Shown: piece by piece, positions 27,054-36,396 of the stretch
Layout of the letters: every line of letters begins with the position of its first letter
How positions within the stretch are numbered: position 1 is the first letter of the stretch
Source: Nostocales cyanobacterium HT-58-2
GTDB lineage: Bacteria; Cyanobacteriota; Cyanobacteriia; Cyanobacteriales; Nostocaceae
Reading direction: 5' to 3'
NCBI GenBank assembly: GCA_002163975.1
Contig: CP019636.1
Location: 3,173,001-3,237,000 of the forward strand
DNA length: 64,000 nucleotides
Notes under the pieces: generated by a model
The model's database searches: none
What the model was told of the DNA's origin: nothing
What the model saw: only the letters and a program-made list of their open reading frames with translations
Made by a program: the position numbers and the translations under genes

Positions 27054-28022
27054 TTAAATGACGAAGTGTTCTGTCACACAGCCATCATTTAGTGATACTC
27101 TAACGCTGAATTGCTCTTTGGGTTCACCTCTAAACTGTAATTGAAGATAGTTATCGGCACTTCTTGCTTGAGTTTCCAGAAAAACTTCTCCAGATTCATC
27201 TAACACTGTCAATTTTACTCCAGGTATAAGGTAACTTTGGTTACCAGTTGGGTGCAACTGGAGGCGAACGCCAGTTTGTTGGTCGGCTTTTGGTTGAATT
27301 TCGACAATAAGCATGACGGGTTGGTTGGCAATTTGGATTCCCAAATCAATCAACTTTGCTCGTCTGGTGAGTGCTGCTATTTGGTCGTCATTGTCCTGCT
27401 CAACAATATTACTATTACGAAAGGCGTAAGCTGGTCTAAGTTCAGGTTGATTCCACAAAGATTCCACTGTCTGCCAACCAATATCGAAGATACCAGCCAA
27501 CCACTGGCTCAGATTCACTAAGGTCTTGACTGGGGTTTGTCGTAATTGTCCAAGGTATTCAATGAAATCTTCTAGGGATTGTAGTTGACTCAATGGTAAT
27601 TCTTCAGTAGTGACATTGCGAACAAACCCTAGTAGCTTTGCTTCGTGAAGTGATTCATCTACTTGAACAACAATATAACCCACGCGGTCTTCCCAGGTTT
27701 CTGGAGGAATGTAACATATTTGCTCAGCAACACCCACAGGACGACACTCTAGACGACCGACTTCTGGTAACTCCAAGTCTGCTACATCTGTACACAAACG
27801 TACAACAGAGTTCCAACTATCACTTGTTGTTAGGTTGATGGGAATACCCATCATCTCCAAATAGTCCTTTACCACACACACTGAGAGCGTATTCAGCCGG
27901 ACTTGTTCGGCTTTTTCAGCAGTGGACTGCTCTAAAGCAAACGCTCTTGCAGTTTTGCGAGCCGCCTGTGTAATAGGCAAGGTTAATGCAAAATCCTCTA
28001 GCTCAATGGTGGTACGCGTCAT
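27054..28022 (-). CDS. DUF1822 family protein
   Basis: 322 residues starting MTRTTIELEDFALTLPITQAAR, the recognisable N-terminus of the cyanobacterial DUF1822 family. The middle contains NTLSVCVVKDYLEMMGI and a YIPPETWEDRVGYIVVQVDE segment; the C-terminus (from ~225) is a beta-rich domain ending LNDGCVTEHF. No signal or membrane segment, so cytoplasmic. Family function is unknown, but its genes usually sit between CHAT-type genes and sometimes with an ECF sigma factor; no sigma factor is seen here. Confidence 0.9.
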   Translation of the reverse strand: MTRTTIELEDFALTLPITQAARKTARAFALEQSTAEKAEQVRLNTLSVCVVKDYLEMMGIPINLTTSDSWNSVVRLCTDVADLELPEVGRLECRPVGVAEQICYIPPETWEDRVGYIVVQVDESLHEAKLLGFVRNVTTEELPLSQLQSLEDFIEYLGQLRQTPVKTLVNLSQWLAGIFDIGWQTVESLWNQPELRPAYAFRNSNIVEQDNDDQIAALTRRAKLIDLGIQIANQPVMLIVEIQPKADQQTGVRLQLHPTGNQSYLIPGVKLTVLDESGEVFLETQARSADNYLQLQFRGEPKEQFSVRVSLNDGCVTEHFVI

Positions 28023-28235
28023 GGTTCAATCCCCGGTGAAGAATGCTGCTACATACTTATCGTGCCTAAACACGAAATTTATGCAAAACTTATTAGTCAT
28101 TTTCAACTCCCTTTGGGAGAGGGAACAGGGAACGGGCAACAGAGGACAGTGACCAGTAAACAGTGACCAGTGACCAAAAATTGATAACTGGTAACTGGTA
28201 ACTGGTAACTGATAACTGTTCCCTCTGAATCCTTC
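28023..28235. repeat. Short tandem repeats
   Basis: Intergenic stretch with two tandem series: GGGAACAGGGAACGGGCAAC then CAGTGACCAGT-type copies (28127-28175), and GATAACTGGTAACTGGTAAC-type copies (28181-28219). They match the heptanucleotide repeat class of filamentous cyanobacteria and lie between TPR-CHAT and DUF1822 genes. Confidence 0.6.
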
Positions 28236-30902
28236 TCATAGCCAGTTACCAATTAAAACATAGGCAGACCAAAAGCTAGGAGAGCTATAGTTAGGATGTT
28301 TCAACAGTTGTAGCTGGGCAAAGCGAAGAGCTTGTGCTTTGGTAATGTTGGCATTCTTCAACTGTGTATAAAAGGCACCGACAAACTGTGCTGTTGATTC
28401 ATCATCAATCTGCCATAAGGATGCTACAGTACTGCGTGCTCCCGCTTTTACAGCTGCCCCAGCTAGACCCAACGCTGCACGATTATCTCCTGCTGCTGTT
28501 TGGCAGGCACTTAAAACTAACAGTTGCACTGCTTCTGGTCTGGTTTCATCTCGGGTGCGGAGGATACTGTCGAAGTCTATGACGTTGATTGGACCATTGG
28601 CAGCCAAAATAAAAGTTTTATCAGCGCGGGAACTAAACTGACCGTGGGTTGCCAAATGTAAGATGTTAAAGGGAACAGCATTGACTTTGCTCTCTAAAGC
28701 TTGTCTAGTAAACTGCTGATCCAAAAGGCTAGTTGTTGATACTCCGGCTTGGGTTATCAGATCTAACTCTGTTTTAATCCCTGGCAATGGTGCAAATTGG
28801 CTATACCCAGGGGGGGGTTGAGTTAGCCCTGCGATGAGAGCATTGAGATCCTTTCGCACTAATGGTTTTGGATCTTGAAGTTGCAAACCCATACTCAGGG
28901 CGATCGCATATTTCTCCACCAAATATTTCTTGCCGTCATAAAGGGCTGAGGGCGGTATGTTGCGTAATGTCCCATCCAATACAAACACCAAGGTATTCAC
29001 CCCTCTTGTTTGCAGTTCGGATTCAATAGGTTTTATTAACCAACTGTAAACCTGTTGTGACTGTGTTTGGAATGCCTTAATTGCAGACGGTTGAACAAGA
29101 TTTTGCCGCAGTTCACCGACAATTTTTTCGACTTCTGCTTGACTAATTTTAGTGCTGTAGTGCCCTAAGGGTTGTTTGGGAATTTTGACGATGACTTGAA
29201 GTTCTTCAGGAAGAATAATTGGGTAAAGAATGGCAGCAGTGGGGTTATCTTTATCTACCACTTTGTCAATCAGCACTTTCTGACCTTGTATGCAAGCTTC
29301 CCGGAAGAAATTGTCTAATTCTGCTAATTGCAGTGCTTCTATCCGCTGACGAGCTTTTTCTAAAGTTTCTTCATCAGGTTGTTCTTGTTGCACTTGCAGT
29401 AGTAGTTCCACTGATTGCCGATAAACGGGTTCTACACTGTCTCGAAAAGAAAATTGCACATCTTGTTTCACTGCCACCAAATCACTACGCAGAGATTGGA
29501 GAGTATCAACAGCAGCGTCGTATGCCGCGATCGCTGCTTTGACATTGCCTTGTGCCTTTAGCAACCTTCCTAGTTGCCATTGCCACTGGTAAGCAATTTC
29601 TGGTGCATTGTTTGCCTGTGCCAATAATAACGCTTTTTCAGTGAGATTTTGTGCCTCCGACCACTGCCTAGTTTTTTCATATAAACCACCCAAACTTCCT
29701 AGAGCATATGCCTCTGCTTGCTTATCGCCTAAATTCTGGGCTTGTTGAACAGCGGTGGCGAGGAGTTGAGCGGGGGAGATTAGAGAGGAAAAATCAATGT
29801 TTTTTATTTCTCTGGCTGCTAATGTTCCAAGAAGATGGGCAAAGTTAATTCGAGCGTAAATAGCAGAACGACTGACGGGGAGTTTTTCGAGTTGGGATTG
29901 AATCACAGGTATCAGCGTTTGTGCTTGTGCTGATTGTTGAGCTTCAATAAGAAGATCTAAGTAATTGAGTTGCGCTTGGACTTTTGTCAGAAGTGAGGGC
30001 GAAACCTTAACTGTTTGTTGATAAAAGTCTATTGCTTGTTGTTTTTGCTGCTGTGTACGAGCATTATTTCCCAAACTAAAAAGACTTGCACCAATATCTG
30101 TTGGAGATTGCAAGCGTCGAGCAATTTCCAGACTTTGCTGTAGGGTATCTTGGGAATCTTTCAAATTACCCACTAGTTGGAGGATATCACCCAGCGATCG
30201 CAACCCCACTGTTTTTTCTAGGGAGTCTGGTTGTGATTGTAAAATTTTCTTGACATCGTCTAGTGTTTTTTCTGCACGACGATACAAGCCTTGGGTTTGC
30301 AATGCTTGTGCTTGATTGATACGCGATCGCACAACGCCAAGGCTATCACCAGTGTGAGTGTAAACCTTTTGAGCCTGCTCCCAAGTGAATAAAGCCTCCT
30401 CCACCTGTCCCGTCTCCAGTTGCAAACGACCTTGTATATCAAGGCTTTGAGCAAGAACGTGTAAATTGGACAGATGCGGAAAATGAGAAGAACTTTGCTC
30501 CCTCATCTTTCTTATCTCCCCTTTTCCCCTTCCCTCCTGCTGTTGATATCCTAAGATATCTAAGCTCTGTACGTGAAGCGAAGCTATCGCCTGGCGAATC
30601 GCCTGTTTTGCCTCAGTCCACGCACCAAGTTGCTGGTAAGCCAGGGAAAGATTACTGAGGGTTGCAGCAAGTCTGAGAGTATCGCCTTGCTTTTTGTATT
30701 GCTGAACTAATTGTTGCAATACCTGTACTGCTTCAGCATATCGTCCAGCATCGTACAGCATTTTCCCCTCTTGCTGTGCAGAGGAGATAGGAGGAGCAGT
30801 GAAAGGAGGAAGTTTTGCTAGTACTGGTGAACCAAGGACACACAACAAAACCGTCACAAAAGCTAAAACTAAGTAATACTGAATTGAATGGTGTCTTTTC
30901 AT
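28236..30902 (-). CDS. Secreted TPR-CHAT protease-like protein
   Basis: 888 residues with a signal peptide (1-29, ...GSPVLA), many tetratricopeptide-type repeats (about 35-475), an alpha-helical linker (480-570) and a C-terminal CHAT domain (~590-888). The CHAT dyad is His753 (HLATHGQF) and Cys800 (LSACQTAAGD), both kept, with a typical Trp/Leu-rich end (SFWSAYVLIGNWL). CHAT proteins are caspase-like peptidases. The signal peptide sends this one out of the cytoplasm, next to an outer-membrane TpsB pore encoded 104 bp upstream. A tail piece near residues 120-140 (QQEGRGKGEIRKM) is repeat-derived low complexity. Confidence 0.9.
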   Translation of the reverse strand: MKRHHSIQYYLVLAFVTVLLCVLGSPVLAKLPPFTAPPISSAQQEGKMLYDAGRYAEAVQVLQQLVQQYKKQGDTLRLAATLSNLSLAYQQLGAWTEAKQAIRQAIASLHVQSLDILGYQQQEGRGKGEIRKMREQSSSHFPHLSNLHVLAQSLDIQGRLQLETGQVEEALFTWEQAQKVYTHTGDSLGVVRSRINQAQALQTQGLYRRAEKTLDDVKKILQSQPDSLEKTVGLRSLGDILQLVGNLKDSQDTLQQSLEIARRLQSPTDIGASLFSLGNNARTQQQKQQAIDFYQQTVKVSPSLLTKVQAQLNYLDLLIEAQQSAQAQTLIPVIQSQLEKLPVSRSAIYARINFAHLLGTLAAREIKNIDFSSLISPAQLLATAVQQAQNLGDKQAEAYALGSLGGLYEKTRQWSEAQNLTEKALLLAQANNAPEIAYQWQWQLGRLLKAQGNVKAAIAAYDAAVDTLQSLRSDLVAVKQDVQFSFRDSVEPVYRQSVELLLQVQQEQPDEETLEKARQRIEALQLAELDNFFREACIQGQKVLIDKVVDKDNPTAAILYPIILPEELQVIVKIPKQPLGHYSTKISQAEVEKIVGELRQNLVQPSAIKAFQTQSQQVYSWLIKPIESELQTRGVNTLVFVLDGTLRNIPPSALYDGKKYLVEKYAIALSMGLQLQDPKPLVRKDLNALIAGLTQPPPGYSQFAPLPGIKTELDLITQAGVSTTSLLDQQFTRQALESKVNAVPFNILHLATHGQFSSRADKTFILAANGPINVIDFDSILRTRDETRPEAVQLLVLSACQTAAGDNRAALGLAGAAVKAGARSTVASLWQIDDESTAQFVGAFYTQLKNANITKAQALRFAQLQLLKHPNYSSPSFWSAYVLIGNWL

Positions 30903-31006
30903 ATACTAGCTTGTTAAAAAAGGTGTGAAGGAGTAGGGGAGAATAATTTGTGAATTTTAAATCTTGACTCTTGATTTTTGACTCTTGACTCTTGAACCTT
31001 AACTTA

Positions 31007-32800
31007 TTAAAAAGGATTTGCAATAATCGAAAAGTACAAACCGTTTTCCTGCCATGTGTCTTTATCCCCAGGGATTGAAATTATTGGTATACCCCAGTCT
31101 AAGCGGGCGGTAAGGCGATCTGCTAGTTGTAGACGCAACCCTAAGCCCACAGATACAAGTGTATTCTTATCTAGATCAGAACTAGGGCTGGGTCTGCCAG
31201 AACGGTTCCAGCCTGTACCGACATCAAAGAAGGGAGTGACTTGTAAAAGGCTGTTGCGTTCCGAGAAGCGGACAATGGGAATTCGCACTTCGGCAGAAGC
31301 AAACAGACCGTTATCTGTGAGTAGAGCATCTTGGCGGTAGCCTCGGACACTTTCGAGACCACCTAAGCCAAATTGTTCAAACGGGACAAGCGGACGATCT
31401 GCGAACTGCACGTCTCCTCTAAGTAATATGAGGGTATCGCGAGCCAACAAGCGCACCCACTGTGCTTGTCCTCTCCAAGCAAAGAAACTGTTGGAATCAA
31501 AAGCATCAAGTCCCAAACTAAACTGAGAACGAAAGGCAAGAACTTGTTGGCTACTACGCTGCGTCCATTCTTGAAAAAAACGTACAGCGCTTACCCGGGT
31601 TTTTCCTTCGTCATCTGCACCAAATGCCGGAAAGGGAATCTTCTCACCGAGTGGGTTTAGACTGGCTTCGCTTTCGCGCCGAGTTGCAGTTAAACCCAAA
31701 GCCAATTCCTGAGTTGGGGATTGTATAATTGGCTGGCGTAGCGTGAGTTCATAGTAGAGAGAGTTTGATTGGATATCAAGAACATTGAAAGGTCTTTCAA
31801 TAACATTGCTATCAGAAATACCAAAGCTAAAGCTAGCAGTACCATTGCGGGCATTAAAGGGCACAGAGTAGCTGAAATCGAAGGCATTACTCCCATCAGT
31901 ATTTGTATAAGCAGCAGTGACGCCATCACCCCATCCAAAGACATTGGCTTCGCTGAGCTGAATTTGGCGGCGAAAACTCCCTACAGCTGGAGAGCGTCCA
32001 TTATCTAAGGCGATCTGTAGGTTAAAAGTATCTGCCTCCTTAATTCGTACTTCTAGTAAACTCACCCCTGGACGCGAACCTGCGGATAATTCTGCTGAAA
32101 GGTTGTCAATAAGGGGATTGAGTTGCAAAAGTTGCAATGCTTCCAGCAGGCGATCGCGATTTAAGGGTTTGCCTGTGGCTATGGCAAGGCGACTCCGCAC
32201 ATATCCAGGATTCAATCTGCGTGTACCTGATACTTTAATGTCTTCTAATTTCCCCTCAATGACTCGGATTTCTACAGTCCCTCCCTGAAGTTTCTGCGTT
32301 GGGATAAAGGCTCCAGAGGTGATGTATCCCTTGCTAACATATAGTTGCGTGATTTTTGTTCGCACCTCGAATAATTCTGCGAGTGTAATCAGGCGGTTGG
32401 TATAAGGTTCAGTGATTTTGGCAAACTCTTCAGGACTAAAGACTGTACTGCCTGTGACTTCAAATTTTTTAACAGTGATAGTTTGAGGAACTTCACCAGA
32501 AGGTGGTTGGTCAGGCTCAGGAGGTGTTGTTGTGGTAGGTGGTGCAAGTAACTCCTCTGGTGGTGGTAAGCGGGTGGGTGGAATCTGTTCCGGTAATGTC
32601 TGATCAGAGGGGGGTTGATTCTCCCGTCGCGGAGTGGATTGGGCGCTTGGGATTTGAGCGCGTTGGTCATTTGACGTTTGCGTTGTCTTGGCGACTTGTG
32701 CTTGTAGTGGTTTTACTGTCATTGTGCTGATCAGTGCTACTAAGCTCAAGCAATGCCAGTATTGATAGAAACCTGTTTTTTGGCAAAGTTTACTGGGCAT
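31007..32800 (-). CDS. TpsB/ShlB-type two-partner secretion pore
   Basis: A 597-residue outer-membrane translocator. It has a signal peptide (1-34), a Pro-rich linker (~45-105), two POTRA domains (VKKFEVTGSTVFSPEEFAKI from ~110; IKVSGTRRLNPGYVRSRL from ~187) and a C-terminal 16-strand-type barrel ending in IANPF with a terminal Phe. The barrel has the conserved VRGYR motif (LGGLESVRGYRQDALL). It would move a TpsA-type filamentous-haemagglutinin-like protein across the outer membrane, but no TpsA gene lies in the flanking DNA. It heads the minus-strand CHAT cluster. Confidence 0.93.
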   Translation of the reverse strand: MPSKLCQKTGFYQYWHCLSLVALISTMTVKPLQAQVAKTTQTSNDQRAQIPSAQSTPRRENQPPSDQTLPEQIPPTRLPPPEELLAPPTTTTPPEPDQPPSGEVPQTITVKKFEVTGSTVFSPEEFAKITEPYTNRLITLAELFEVRTKITQLYVSKGYITSGAFIPTQKLQGGTVEIRVIEGKLEDIKVSGTRRLNPGYVRSRLAIATGKPLNRDRLLEALQLLQLNPLIDNLSAELSAGSRPGVSLLEVRIKEADTFNLQIALDNGRSPAVGSFRRQIQLSEANVFGWGDGVTAAYTNTDGSNAFDFSYSVPFNARNGTASFSFGISDSNVIERPFNVLDIQSNSLYYELTLRQPIIQSPTQELALGLTATRRESEASLNPLGEKIPFPAFGADDEGKTRVSAVRFFQEWTQRSSQQVLAFRSQFSLGLDAFDSNSFFAWRGQAQWVRLLARDTLILLRGDVQFADRPLVPFEQFGLGGLESVRGYRQDALLTDNGLFASAEVRIPIVRFSERNSLLQVTPFFDVGTGWNRSGRPSPSSDLDKNTLVSVGLGLRLQLADRLTARLDWGIPIISIPGDKDTWQENGLYFSIIANPF

Positions 32801-33816
32801 GACACGAGACGAGTGAGCAGGGATAAGAAATCAAATTTACTGTCGGTGCTAAAACAATAAGGATGAGCTCACTGTTAGCATCGACAATCTATACTTTACG
32901 CTTCGATAATTTTATGGGAATCCGGGTTTTTGGGCAAAAAAATGAAATGATTATCGTTTTTGTCACGAATCTCGAGAAACTGCCCGATTTTTCATTCATT
33001 TTCACAATTTTCTACTTCTGTATGACTCTCGCTACTCAAACTTTCACGCGTTCAAAAACATTTTTTATTTTGAATTTTGAATGCGTAAATTTTGAATGAA
33101 GCGGAGGGGTGCTCTTTTGTCCTCATCGACGAACACTGTTCTCAACAGCTATAGCTACTGTTGCAAATTTTTTATAATTTTAAGGTGATTAAATTCATCA
33201 AATAATGTGTACAACCGTCTCCTATTTTTGTGACTTGATATAAGTGGATTTTTACTTCTTTCTCACTGAATCATGGGTTATTCAGCTCACTTATGTTTCA
33301 GACGGTTAAGAAAGATAACTACCCCATTTTTAGAACAGTAAATTAACACATAAACTACAGATAAAAAGAGCCTCTATCAGGTTCTATCAATATTTTTATG
33401 TTCTTTAAAAGAGACTGTCGTGCAATTTTAGATATTAAATTCATCTAACATTTAACTCCTGGTTCAAGGAATTTGTCTTCCTCATCTTGTCAATCAAGTT
33501 GTTCTTATCATGGCAGTCTTCAGTAGAGCCGATTTCAAAAGTACCGTAGCAATCCATTCTGATTAACCTTCAACACCTTGCTTGGAGTTCGTCTGAGATA
33601 CACTCAAATTTGTTACAGTCTTTTTTTACTGCTGTGCAAACCTCTATAGATTGATCTGCTATGTGTGAGGCGATTACGCCAATATTTACAAAAGTTAAAA
33701 AAGATTTTTCTAAAATAATTATTTTTGCATTGTTCATGATTTGCTAGTTTTGCAGCTTTATTTCGCGTTAAAATTATTACCCTGGCTTGGTTTACTCGCA
33801 AATTTTTTGCCTAATT
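32801..33816. other. Intergenic region, 1016 bp
   Basis: AT-rich divergent region between tpsB (minus) and the hypothetical gene at 33817 (plus). It must contain the tpsB cluster promoter. Several small open frames are present but none has convincing coding features, and I see no remnant of a TpsA gene. No tRNA or obvious palindrome. Confidence 0.5.
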
Positions 33817-34296
33817 ATGGTTCATTACACTCTTGCTCAAAGCCCAGAAATCATCCTCTCCGTTCCTGGTAAAGATTCAGCCAAAGCCCGGGAAAAAGCA
33901 ATGGATCAGTTGATGAAACTGATGGATGAAGGGAAGTTACCCACAGAACTAGAAGATGGATTTGGTCCTCAACAACTCATAGAAGTTAAAGAAACATCAA
34001 CAGACACCGCTAGCGATGAGGACGCCATTACACAAGCTGTCCAAGTTTTGAGCAACCTAGCTACGCTTAAGTTGAAGGTGCAGGAATCACGCGACGAGGC
34101 GTTGAAAGTTCGCAAAGCGGTTGACGTCTTATTTTCAGATCAGTCTGTCTCTGAGGAGGAAATTACTCGCTTAAAGGAAGGTTTTAAAGTTCTCAAAAAT
34201 TATGCCCAAACTAATCTGCGTTATCAAGAAGCTAGAGCAAAAGCAGAACAGGCTCGACAAGTTCTAGATCAGGCTTTGAAATCTCCTGATAAATAG
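33817..34296 (+). CDS. Hypothetical coiled-coil protein
   Basis: 159 residues from the ATG at 33817 (MVHYTLAQSPEIILSVPGKD); a start ten codons earlier is possible. The N-terminus is extended; residues ~25-50 (KAREKAMDQLMKLMDEGKL) and 75-155 are strongly helical, rich in Lys/Glu/Ala, likely a coiled coil. No signal or membrane segment. I do not recognise a function. Stands alone 0.3 kb upstream of a truncated gene. Confidence 0.7.
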   Translation: MVHYTLAQSPEIILSVPGKDSAKAREKAMDQLMKLMDEGKLPTELEDGFGPQQLIEVKETSTDTASDEDAITQAVQVLSNLATLKLKVQESRDEALKVRKAVDVLFSDQSVSEEEITRLKEGFKVLKNYAQTNLRYQEARAKAEQARQVLDQALKSPDK

Positions 34297-34591
34297 CTTG
34301 ATCTGTTGATCGAGGTTAATTGCTAATCGCTTGCTTCTACATATATAGCAATCTTAAATGATTTGTGAAATCTTTCATTCAGGCTGTCATTGGTCCTTTG
34401 TCCTTAACGAATACTTGTACAAATGACTCTAAATTCACTGTAACCAGTAGTCTGACCTGATTGAGCATAGGACTTACAGATTGACAGAACATAGGTTCTG
34501 TCAATTCACACTCATTGTCTATATCAAGTATTTCAGAATGAGAAAAATGTGGGTAATGATTAAGCTTCTGAGAACAAAAAATCTTAATTAA

Positions 34592-35092
34592 GGTGAGTTG
34601 TTGAACGACGAGCCTATTCGTCACGCACTCAAGATTGTGATCTGGGGTAAGTGGCTGCACTACAATTCTTCATCGGCAACTCCTGGTCGCCGCTGGCCTG
34701 CCCGTCTTGCTGATTTTAATGCCCCTAACCAATACCAGGGCGACAACTCAGCGCTGGTGATGGGTTCCTTGCTAGCAATTCCACCCAATGTCACAGTAGA
34801 GAGCCTGGGACTAACCACCAAAGCAGGCAAGAAAATTTTCCAAGCAATGCAAGACTACAGTGCTTACGTTGTTGACGATTCCGGTTGGGACTACAATTAC
34901 CTCTGCCTTGAGCGGAGTGCTGAGCTGGAGTACCAGGAAGCCACCGGGCATGAAATTCATGGAGATGCAGCGCTCCAAGCTGATTTCGCCAAAATCATTG
35001 CTGCTGTCAAGGTTGTGGACAATAACGAACCAAATAGCATGGGTGGAGGTGGCACACCACGCCAACCTTTAGCACCACCAATTAAGAATTAG
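34592..35092 (+). pseudogene. 5'-truncated remnant of a larger protein gene
   Basis: The frame opens directly after a TAA (34589-34591) and reads GELLNDEPIRHALKIVIWGKWLHYN ... TPGRRWPARLADFNAPNQY ... ALVMGSLLAIPPNVTVESL ... YVVDDSGWDYNYLCLE. This looks like the C-terminal third of a secreted-type enzyme family in which GEL...PIRHALK is an internal segment; the N-terminal part is absent. Only TTG start codons are available. The C-terminus ends in a Gly/Pro-rich tail. Best read as a decayed gene, though expression of a 164-residue protein from TTG at 34598 cannot be excluded. Confidence 0.5.
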
Positions 35093-35499
35093 AGCACTCT
35101 TACGGCTACAATCTGTATAATTCTTGCTATGTATTGGGTAGACACCCTTATGGGTGTCCATACCAATATATATGAGAGTGGCAGATGGTTATGAAGCTGA
35201 CCCAGTAATTTTTGCTCTCGTTCTCAAGGAGTTTCTTCAACAGAGGTAGATAGATGCTCTATGTTATGGCAAATAGAGCGCTCTAATCTAAGGAGAAGAT
35301 CAAACAAATAAATTCTTTGAGTTGGCTACATATTGTGTTTCTTTTATCCATCTTGAACTTCTGGAGCCACTATTTAGAGTTGTGACTTAATTTCATACCT
35401 AGGAGGGATACTTAGGATTTAAAGATATAAACATTTAGTACAAGGCATTAGTGTAAGGTGATCGCTATACTCAATTGTGATGTTCGTCTGGCAAAGGTT
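35093..35499. other. Intergenic region with a hairpin
   Basis: A 407-bp gap. At 35141-35158 there is a perfect 7-bp stem with 4-base loop (GACACCC TTAT GGGTGTC), extended outward by ATTGG (35132-35136) and CCAAT (35162-35166). It follows the truncated gene and has no T tract, so it may be a small palindromic element rather than a terminator. Nothing else recognised. Confidence 0.5.
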
Positions 35500-36396
35500 A
35501 TGGCAGAACCAATTCGTATTCTTTTGCAGACTACGATTCCCACAAATGAGGACGACTGGAGCATTTTTCGTTTTTCGATGTTACAGGATTATTTGGCAAC
35601 TCTGAAAGACGAAGCTGGAAATTCCTTGTTTGAAGTTACAGGACGGGATTACGAATCAAATACAGAGGATAATGACCCAGTTTTGAGTACTCTTGATAAA
35701 TCAGATTTTGATGAACTGTGGTTATTTGGCATAGATGTCGGTGATACTTTAACTGAAAAGGATATTGCTGGAATTAATGCTTTTCGGCTTCGCGGCGGCG
35801 GTATACTGACGACACGCGATCACCAGGATGTGGGCTGTTCGCTATGTGGTGTGGTTGACATTGGCAAGGTCCACTATTTCCACAGTAGAAACCCCAACCC
35901 TGATGAATCTTGCAGGTGTCGAGATGACCCGTACACTATTAGTATTTCCTGGCCTAACTATCATTCTGGTCGCAACGGCGACTATCAAAAACTTATGCCT
36001 GTTCAACCCGTTCAGGATCTATTAAAAAATCCCAATTCACCTTCGGGAGATATCCAATTTTTCCCAGCTCATCCCCACGAAGGCGATATTGGAATTCCTC
36101 CGAACACTTTGAATGCCCCAGCACAGGTCATTGCTCAGGGGAAAAGTACGGCTACAGGTCGTAAGTTCAATCTTGTTATAGCGCTCGAGCATTATCAAGA
36201 TGCTCAGGGGAATGTACCAGGACGTGCAGTAGCTAATTCTAGCTTCCATCATTTCGTTGATTACAATTGGGATATTGAAAAAGGCTGTCCCTCTTTTGTG
36301 ACTGAACCACCGGGAGATGGCCTGAAAAAAGAGCCACGTGCTTTAGAAGATATCAAAACTTATGTGCGTAATGTTGCTTTATGGCTGGCAAGTTAG
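35500..36396 (+). CDS. Hypothetical protein, possibly GATase-like
   Basis: 298 residues from the ATG at 35500 (MAEPIRILLQTTIPTNEDDW); a GTG at 35458 is less likely. The pattern of a beta strand, ELWLFGIDVGDTLTEKDIAGINAF, then GGGILTTRDHQDVG resembles the flavodoxin-like fold of ThuA/glutamine-amidotransferase-like proteins, with a Cys-rich segment CSLCG and CRCRDD near 125-155. A later HEGDIGIP segment and FHHFVDYNWD could bind ligand or metal. Soluble and cytoplasmic by appearance. Function unknown. Confidence 0.7.
   Translation: MAEPIRILLQTTIPTNEDDWSIFRFSMLQDYLATLKDEAGNSLFEVTGRDYESNTEDNDPVLSTLDKSDFDELWLFGIDVGDTLTEKDIAGINAFRLRGGGILTTRDHQDVGCSLCGVVDIGKVHYFHSRNPNPDESCRCRDDPYTISISWPNYHSGRNGDYQKLMPVQPVQDLLKNPNSPSGDIQFFPAHPHEGDIGIPPNTLNAPAQVIAQGKSTATGRKFNLVIALEHYQDAQGNVPGRAVANSSFHHFVDYNWDIEKGCPSFVTEPPGDGLKKEPRALEDIKTYVRNVALWLAS

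Noticed and set aside
28127..28219. CRISPR-like array
   Set aside because: The units are directly adjacent short tandem repeats without unique spacers.
32863..33099. 78-residue plus-strand frame in the tpsB upstream region
   Set aside because: Phe-rich random-looking sequence with no conserved pattern.
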